From the NCBI GenBank assembly GCA_934167435.1, contig CAKPKZ010000055.1, forward strand, positions 1 to 9,537: a stretch of 9,537 nucleotides of DNA. The letters are read 5' to 3'. The notes under the pieces were generated by a model that saw nothing but the letters and a program-made list of their open reading frames with translations, did not search any database and was not told where the DNA came from. This DNA comes from an uncultured Clostridia bacterium (lineage in GTDB: Bacteria > Bacillota > Clostridia > TANB77 > CAG-508). Shown in pieces: positions 5,123-9,537 of the stretch (position 1 is its first letter; the number at the start of each line of letters is the position of its first letter). A program made the translations under genes and the position numbers.

Positions 5123-6508
5123 TTATTGTTTTTCTCCCCTTGTGTGCATATGTTCTGCGTCAAATTGTATATCATTTTTTAATTGTTCTTTTAGCTCTTT
5201 CATATTTGTAATATTATTTTGTTTTTTAAAAAATTTTACTGTTCTTTCTTCTATTTCTCTTCTTGTAAAAACTTCGTCTATTTCTTCTACTTGCATAAGT
5301 TCGTTTACAATATTTTGTATATAACCATCTTGAATTTCATCTACATCTTGTTTGTCAACAGTATTTTCGTCACCATCAACAGCATTAATTCCAATACTTT
5401 CTTCGTTATGATTGTCAAAATGTTCATTTGCTTCTTTTGCCATATTTTCTGTTTTATATATACCTTTTTTATCTGCTTGCAATTCTCTTAATTGTCTTGA
5501 AGTTGGCCTAACATTTGTTGTTTCTAACTGTGTTTCAACATTCATATTTCCATCTTTTGTTTTTCCTTTTCCATAATATGCCTTTACTTCTCCATATTGT
5601 CCATTTTCTACAGATAAGTATTCATCTTTTCCTGCTATTTTATATCTAGATAGTGTTTTATTGTCTTTTCTAGCAGTTTTATTAGCATCTACTTTTATAG
5701 CTTCTTTATTTGAATTATTCCCTGAAGATGCATCTATTTCTAATTTATCATTTATAATTTGTGCTGTTCCATCTTTTCTGATTGCCACAAATGAGTATCT
5801 AGTACTATTTTTAGCATCATTTGGGTTGTCTGCTATTTCATTTAGTTTGTCAGAATATACAATTGCAACTTTAGAATATTCTGTTGTATTTAAGTCTAAT
5901 GCTTGTCCTATAGTTTTTTTATCATCTATTTTTGTATCAGCTTTTATTTGCTGCTTATCACTAATAATTTTATTTGTTTCTTCTTTATTTAATTCTTTTT
6001 TGCCGTTTTCTTGCTTTTCTAGTTTTTCTTCTAGTTCTACTTCTGCCATTGCCTTTATATCTTCTTTTTTTAACTTAATTCCATATTTTTTACTCATTTC
6101 TTCTGTAATTATATCTAACTGTTCTTCTTCTAGATCTACTAATGAAATTCCCTGTACTTGTTCCTTTTCATTTTTATCTAATAAATTTTTTACTGCTTGT
6201 AATTTGTCTTCTTCTAGAGTACTTGTAAAATATGGTTTCTCTTTTAAATAAGCTCCAATACATTTATCCCCTAAATAATAGTTATTTACAAGTCTAACTT
6301 CTTCTTTTCCTTCTTTATTGATTTCTTTTATTTGTTTTTTTACAATATACAAGCTCTCATATCTCTCACTATTATTAACTTTGTCATTCCATTGTATTTC
6401 ACCTAAATATATAATATTTAATGTAGTTGTTTTTTCGTTTTTATTATCTTTTGTTTCTATAGAATCTCTTAATTGCCTCATTTTCTTTAACAATTCATCA
6501 TTATTCAT
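5123..6508 (-). CDS. 461-aa charged cytoplasmic protein of unknown function
   Basis: I do not recognise this protein. The open frame extends to a TTG at 6538, but ATG at 6508 is the better start because AAAGGAG (6527-6521) lies 12 bases before it. From that ATG, residues 30-100 look folded: NIIYLGEIQW (31-40), ESLYIVKKQI (51-60) and LVNNYYLGDKCIGAYLK (73-89). Residues 120-195 are Lys/Glu-rich and probably helical or coiled coil. Residues 205-320 contain strand-like segments such as YSKVAIVYSD (211-220) and RYSFVAIRKDGTAQII (237-252). The tail (about 400-461) is helical and charged. There is no signal peptide or membrane span, and one Cys. It is the last gene of the pth-rng-rimO operon, 32 bases after rimO, and ends 4 bases from the terminator. 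Confidence 0.85.
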   Translation of the reverse strand: MNNDELLKKMRQLRDSIETKDNKNEKTTTLNIIYLGEIQWNDKVNNSERYESLYIVKKQIKEINKEGKEEVRLVNNYYLGDKCIGAYLKEKPYFTSTLEEDKLQAVKNLLDKNEKEQVQGISLVDLEEEQLDIITEEMSKKYGIKLKKEDIKAMAEVELEEKLEKQENGKKELNKEETNKIISDKQQIKADTKIDDKKTIGQALDLNTTEYSKVAIVYSDKLNEIADNPNDAKNSTRYSFVAIRKDGTAQIINDKLEIDASSGNNSNKEAIKVDANKTARKDNKTLSRYKIAGKDEYLSVENGQYGEVKAYYGKGKTKDGNMNVETQLETTNVRPTSRQLRELQADKKGIYKTENMAKEANEHFDNHNEESIGINAVDGDENTVDKQDVDEIQDGYIQNIVNELMQVEEIDEVFTRREIEERTVKFFKKQNNITNMKELKEQLKNDIQFDAEHMHTRGEKQ

Positions 6509-6540
6509 ATATTTTAATCTCTCCTTTAAACATATCAAAC

Positions 6541-7917
6541 TTAAGAGTTTTCAATGCGGCATCCTATTAAATCATAATTATTTACCTCTATAATTTTGCA
6601 TTTTACAAATGTATTTATTGTTTTTTCTATATTGTCTTTTGGTGTTATTTTTATATATACTAAACCATCTATTTCTGGTACATCTTGCATTGTTCTTCCT
6701 ATAAAGTATTTGTTGTCAAATGACACACTTTCTATAAGCACTTCATACTCATTTCCAATCTTTTTTTGTAAATTGTTATAAGATATATCTTGTTGTTTTT
6801 TCATTACTTTGTTATATCTTGATTTCTTAGTATTTCCATGTATTTGGTTTGGTAATTTTTCTGCTGGTGTTCCTTCTTCTTTAGAATACATAAATGCACC
6901 TAATTTATCAAATTTTGTTTCTTCAATAAAATTTATTAATTGTGTAAAATCCTCTTGTGTTTCTCCTGGAAATCCTACTATTAAGCTTGTTCTTAATGTA
7001 ACATCTGGTATTTTACTTTTTATTTTTTCTATTATTTTTTTAATTCCTTCTTTTGAAGTTTTTCTATTCATCTTTTTTAATATACTATTTGAAATATGTT
7101 GAATTGGTATGTCAAAGTATTTTGCTATTTTTTTATTTGTTGCAACTGTATTTATTAGCTCTTCTGTTATTCCCTCTGGATAAGCATATAAAAATCTAAT
7201 CCATTTTATTTGTGGTATTTGACTTAGCTTTGTTAACAACTCTGCTAATTTAGATTCTCCATATATATCAATACCATATTTTGTTGTATCTTGTGCTATA
7301 ACAATTAATTCTTTTATTCCCTCATTTGCAAGCTTATTTGCTTCGTCTATTATATCTTCCATAGGTCTACTACAAAATGGTCCACGTATATATGGAATAG
7401 CACAATATGTACAATTATTACTACAACCTTCTCCTATTTTTAAGTATGCATAGTTTTTCCCTGTTGTAATTATTCTTTCCATAAATTCATTGTATTTTGG
7501 CATTGGTAATGGTTGTAATTCAGAAATTTTAGTAACTTTCTTTTTAGTTGATTTTTCTACTTTGTGTTCATATACTAGCTCTTCTACTATATTCCAGAAT
7601 TTATCATAATCGTCTAATTTTATAAATAAATCTACCTCTGGCAATAATTTTAATAATTCATCATAATATCTTTGTACTAAACATCCCATTGCAATTAAAT
7701 ATTTGCATCTTCCATTTTTGTATTCTGACATCTCCAATATTGTGCTAATTGCTTCTTCCTTAGCGCTATCTATAAATCCACATGTATTAACAATTATAAT
7801 ATCTGCTTGCTCAGGGTCATTTACTATTTTAAAATTATTCTTTTTAAATATTCCAATAGCAACTTCTGTGTCTATTAAATTTTTGCTACATCCTAATGAT
7901 ACAAATCCTACATTCAT
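6541..7917 (-). CDS. rimO: Ribosomal protein S12 methylthiotransferase RimO
   Basis: RimO is a radical-SAM enzyme with two Fe-S clusters that methylthiolates a conserved Asp of ribosomal protein S12. The UPF0004 N-terminal domain carries Cys10 (SLGCSKN), Cys46 (NTCGF) and Cys79 (MGCLVQR) for one cluster. The radical-SAM CxxxCxxC is Cys165, Cys169 and Cys172 in GEGCSNNCTYCAIP. AQDTTKYGIDIYG (208-220) and FDIPIQHIS (268-276) are typical of RimO rather than the tRNA enzyme MiaB. A TRAM domain fills about 384-454. The length of 458 aa is normal. The usual RGxxRSRP segment reads RGPFCSRP (178-185), a small departure. Its Shine-Dalgarno (AGGAG) overlaps the rng stop codon, so the two genes are probably translationally coupled. 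Confidence 0.96.
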   Translation of the reverse strand: MNVGFVSLGCSKNLIDTEVAIGIFKKNNFKIVNDPEQADIIIVNTCGFIDSAKEEAISTILEMSEYKNGRCKYLIAMGCLVQRYYDELLKLLPEVDLFIKLDDYDKFWNIVEELVYEHKVEKSTKKKVTKISELQPLPMPKYNEFMERIITTGKNYAYLKIGEGCSNNCTYCAIPYIRGPFCSRPMEDIIDEANKLANEGIKELIVIAQDTTKYGIDIYGESKLAELLTKLSQIPQIKWIRFLYAYPEGITEELINTVATNKKIAKYFDIPIQHISNSILKKMNRKTSKEGIKKIIEKIKSKIPDVTLRTSLIVGFPGETQEDFTQLINFIEETKFDKLGAFMYSKEEGTPAEKLPNQIHGNTKKSRYNKVMKKQQDISYNNLQKKIGNEYEVLIESVSFDNKYFIGRTMQDVPEIDGLVYIKITPKDNIEKTINTFVKCKIIEVNNYDLIGCRIENS

Positions 7918-7926
7918 ATACTACTC

Positions 7927-9108
7927 CTACTCTTTATGACTACATATATGTTTTCTAGTCATTTCCATTAAATCTAATTTTGTAAAACCTTCAACTTGAG
8001 TTTTGCTTCTATCATTTTTTAAACATTCTTTTAGTTTATTCTCTATTTTTTGTTTATTTTCTTTACTTTTCATATCTATATAATCAATTATAATTATTCC
8101 GCCTATATCACGTAATCTTAACTGCTTTGCTATTTCTACTGTTGCTTCTTCATTTACCTTATACACTGTTTTTTCTAAATCACTTTTTCCTGTGAATTTT
8201 CCTGTGTTTACATCAATTGCAGTTAATGCTTCTGTTGCATCTATTGTAATAAAACCTCCACAATTTAGCCATATTTTTCTTCTTTTAGATTTTTCAATTT
8301 GTTTTTCTAATTCATATGTTTCAAATATGTCTTCTGATTTTATAGCAATACTTAAATCTTTAAATTCTTTATTTTGTTGTTTTAGCTCTTTTATTTTTGC
8401 ATATTCTATTTTATCATTAACAACTATTTTCTCAATTTTTTTGTTTGCCATATCTATTAACATTTTTTCCACAATATCTTCACATTTATAAATTAATTTA
8501 GGTTCATTTCCTTTATACTGCTTGGCAGCCTCATTAATTTCATTCCATTTTTTTTCTATTTTCTTTATGTCTTCTACTATTTCTTCTTCTTTACCTTCTG
8601 CAGAAGTTCTTATTATTGCTCCATTACCTTTAGATAAATTATTTTTTACTAAATTAATAAGTCTTTTTTGTTCTTCTTTATTTTCTATTTTTTGTGATAT
8701 TGTTATAATATCAGTATTTGGCATTAAAGCTATAAATTTACTTGGTAAATTTATATGTTTTGATATTCTAGCTCCTTTTTTTGCATTACTATCCTTTTTT
8801 ACTTGTACTAAAATTTTGTCTCCTGTTTTTACAATTTGTTCTATATTAATATTATTGTCCTTATTTTGCTTAGTTTCATCTATTTTAGGTAATAAGTCGC
8901 TTAAATGTATAAAACTATTTTTTTCTGTTCCTATATCTACAAATGCAGATGCCATTCCTTTTACAATGTCTTTTACTATTCCTATATAAATATTTCCTTC
9001 GTTTCTAATTTCATCTTCTGTTTGCTCGTATAATTCTATTAGTTTTCCATTTTCTACTAATGCAATTCTTTTTAAATTTTCTTGTTTGTTTATGAATAAT
9101 TCTAGCAT
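7927..9108 (-). CDS. rng: Ribonuclease E/G family protein, short C-terminus
   Basis: A single-strand endoribonuclease of the RNase E/G family, acting in rRNA maturation and mRNA decay in the cytoplasm. An S1-like domain covers about 35-120 (NIYIGIVKDIVKGMASAFVD at 39-58). The DNase-I-like catalytic region has the two metal-binding Asp, D299 in ALTAIDVNTG and D342 in IIIIDYIDMK, matching E. coli RNase E D303 and D346. The protein stops at MEMTRKHICSHKE, where longer relatives continue into the CPxCxG zinc-link and a small C-terminal domain. At 393 aa it is about 60-100 residues shorter than E. coli RNase G (489) and most others. The ATG is supported by AAGGAG six bases upstream. It sits 18 bases after pth, and its stop overlaps the rimO ribosome binding site. 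Confidence 0.93.
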   Translation of the reverse strand: MLELFINKQENLKRIALVENGKLIELYEQTEDEIRNEGNIYIGIVKDIVKGMASAFVDIGTEKNSFIHLSDLLPKIDETKQNKDNNINIEQIVKTGDKILVQVKKDSNAKKGARISKHINLPSKFIALMPNTDIITISQKIENKEEQKRLINLVKNNLSKGNGAIIRTSAEGKEEEIVEDIKKIEKKWNEINEAAKQYKGNEPKLIYKCEDIVEKMLIDMANKKIEKIVVNDKIEYAKIKELKQQNKEFKDLSIAIKSEDIFETYELEKQIEKSKRRKIWLNCGGFITIDATEALTAIDVNTGKFTGKSDLEKTVYKVNEEATVEIAKQLRLRDIGGIIIIDYIDMKSKENKQKIENKLKECLKNDRSKTQVEGFTKLDLMEMTRKHICSHKE

Positions 9109-9126
9109 TTTTAACTCCTTATTTGT

Positions 9127-9537
9127 TTAATTAAATTTATTCATGGCTATATCTACACCATTTTTTATTATTTCTATTGCAGCATTTTTTGCTTTTGTAG
9201 TTCCCTCTGACAATGTTTTTAATTCTTCTTCTGGAACCTTTCCAATAACATAATTAATCATATCATTTTTATGTTTAGGACAACCTATTCCTACTCGTAT
9301 TCTTGTAAATACATTTGTTCCTAATAAATTAATTATAGATTTCATTCCATTATGCCCTCCAGAACTACCTTTTTTTCGAATTTTAATATTAGATGGTTCT
9401 ATATCTATATCGTCATAAATTATAATTATTTTATTCATATCTATTTTGTAAAAATTTATTACTTCTATTATGCTCTCTCCACTTAAATTCATGTATGTTT
9501 GCGGTTTTAATAAAATAACTTTTTTTCCGTCTATTGT
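9127..9537 (-). CDS. pth: Peptidyl-tRNA hydrolase Pth, 5' end outside window
   Basis: Pth releases peptides from peptidyl-tRNA that has dropped off the ribosome. The visible 136 residues are the C-terminal two thirds of a protein of about 190 aa. The frame enters at the window edge as TIDGKKVILLKPQTYMNLSG, so the true start lies beyond 9537, not at the internal ATG (9492). IIYDDIDIE contains the conserved Asp (E. coli D93), and GSSGGHNGMKSI contains the substrate-binding Asn (E. coli N114). TRIRVGIGCP and NYVIGK are further family blocks. The catalytic His20 and Asn10 regions are off the window. It is the first visible gene of the pth-rng-rimO operon. Confidence 0.95.
   Translation of the reverse strand, partial: TIDGKKVILLKPQTYMNLSGESIIEVINFYKIDMNKIIIIYDDIDIEPSNIKIRKKGSSGGHNGMKSIINLLGTNVFTRIRVGIGCPKHKNDMINYVIGKVPEEELKTLSEGTTKAKNAAIEIIKNGVDIAMNKFN

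Noticed and set aside
5661..6251. 196-codon plus-strand frame
   Set aside because: Ser/Phe-rich shadow of the minus-strand 461-aa gene, with no ribosome binding site.
6509..6538. TTG start adding ten residues to the 461-aa protein
   Set aside because: AAAGGAG falls inside this extension and precedes ATG 6508, so the ATG is the better start.
8522..8989. 155-codon plus-strand frame over rng
   Set aside because: Hydrophobic shadow of the RNase gene on the opposite strand.

Overview
The window is very AT-rich (by eye about three quarters A+T) and uses the standard code. It has AGGAGG-type ribosome binding sites, a Firmicutes-type T-box and Firmicutes-like protein sequences, so it most likely comes from a low-GC Bacillota, probably a Clostridia-like gut commensal. 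This is inference from sequence style; no search was possible.

Left block (1-1690, minus strand): tyrS (tyrosyl-tRNA synthetase) with its full regulatory leader. The leader has a sigma-A promoter with extended -10, a T-box whose UGGU matches tRNA-Tyr ACCA, and an intrinsic terminator. Between the terminator and tyrS lies an unlisted 25-codon ORF with a near-perfect Shine-Dalgarno, ending one base before the tyrS ATG. Two hairpins follow tyrS.

Middle block (1690-5120, mainly plus strand): accessory DNA. A 300-bp gene-free stretch holds inverted repeats that could fold into RNA. It is followed by a strong promoter with a 12-bp palindrome in its spacer, then a two-gene operon encoding a 343-aa PemK-like protein (apparently three barrel-like repeats) and a 192-aa long-form MazF/PemK. 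No recognisable protein antitoxin is present. Directly after the MazF stop codon come two short RNA units with the same architecture: TATAAT box, a 39-nt module with conserved flanks, a covarying 8-bp stem and an identical UAGAAU loop, then a terminator hairpin. This RNA pair is the most interesting signal in the window. Beyond it are two short overlapping minus-strand ORFs, a cluster of ACAATTGT palindromes, and a 5'-truncated feoB that keeps only the C-terminal membrane half of the ferrous iron transporter. A 16-bp bidirectional terminator closes the block.

Right block (5120-9537, minus strand): a compact housekeeping operon read right to left: pth (peptidyl-tRNA hydrolase, 5' end outside the window), rng (RNase E/G family, short C-terminus), rimO (S12 methylthiotransferase), and a 461-aa soluble, charged protein of unknown function. 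Intergenic gaps are 9 to 32 bases, and each internal gene has its own Shine-Dalgarno. The theme is translation and RNA metabolism. The accessory block sits between tyrS and the end of this operon.
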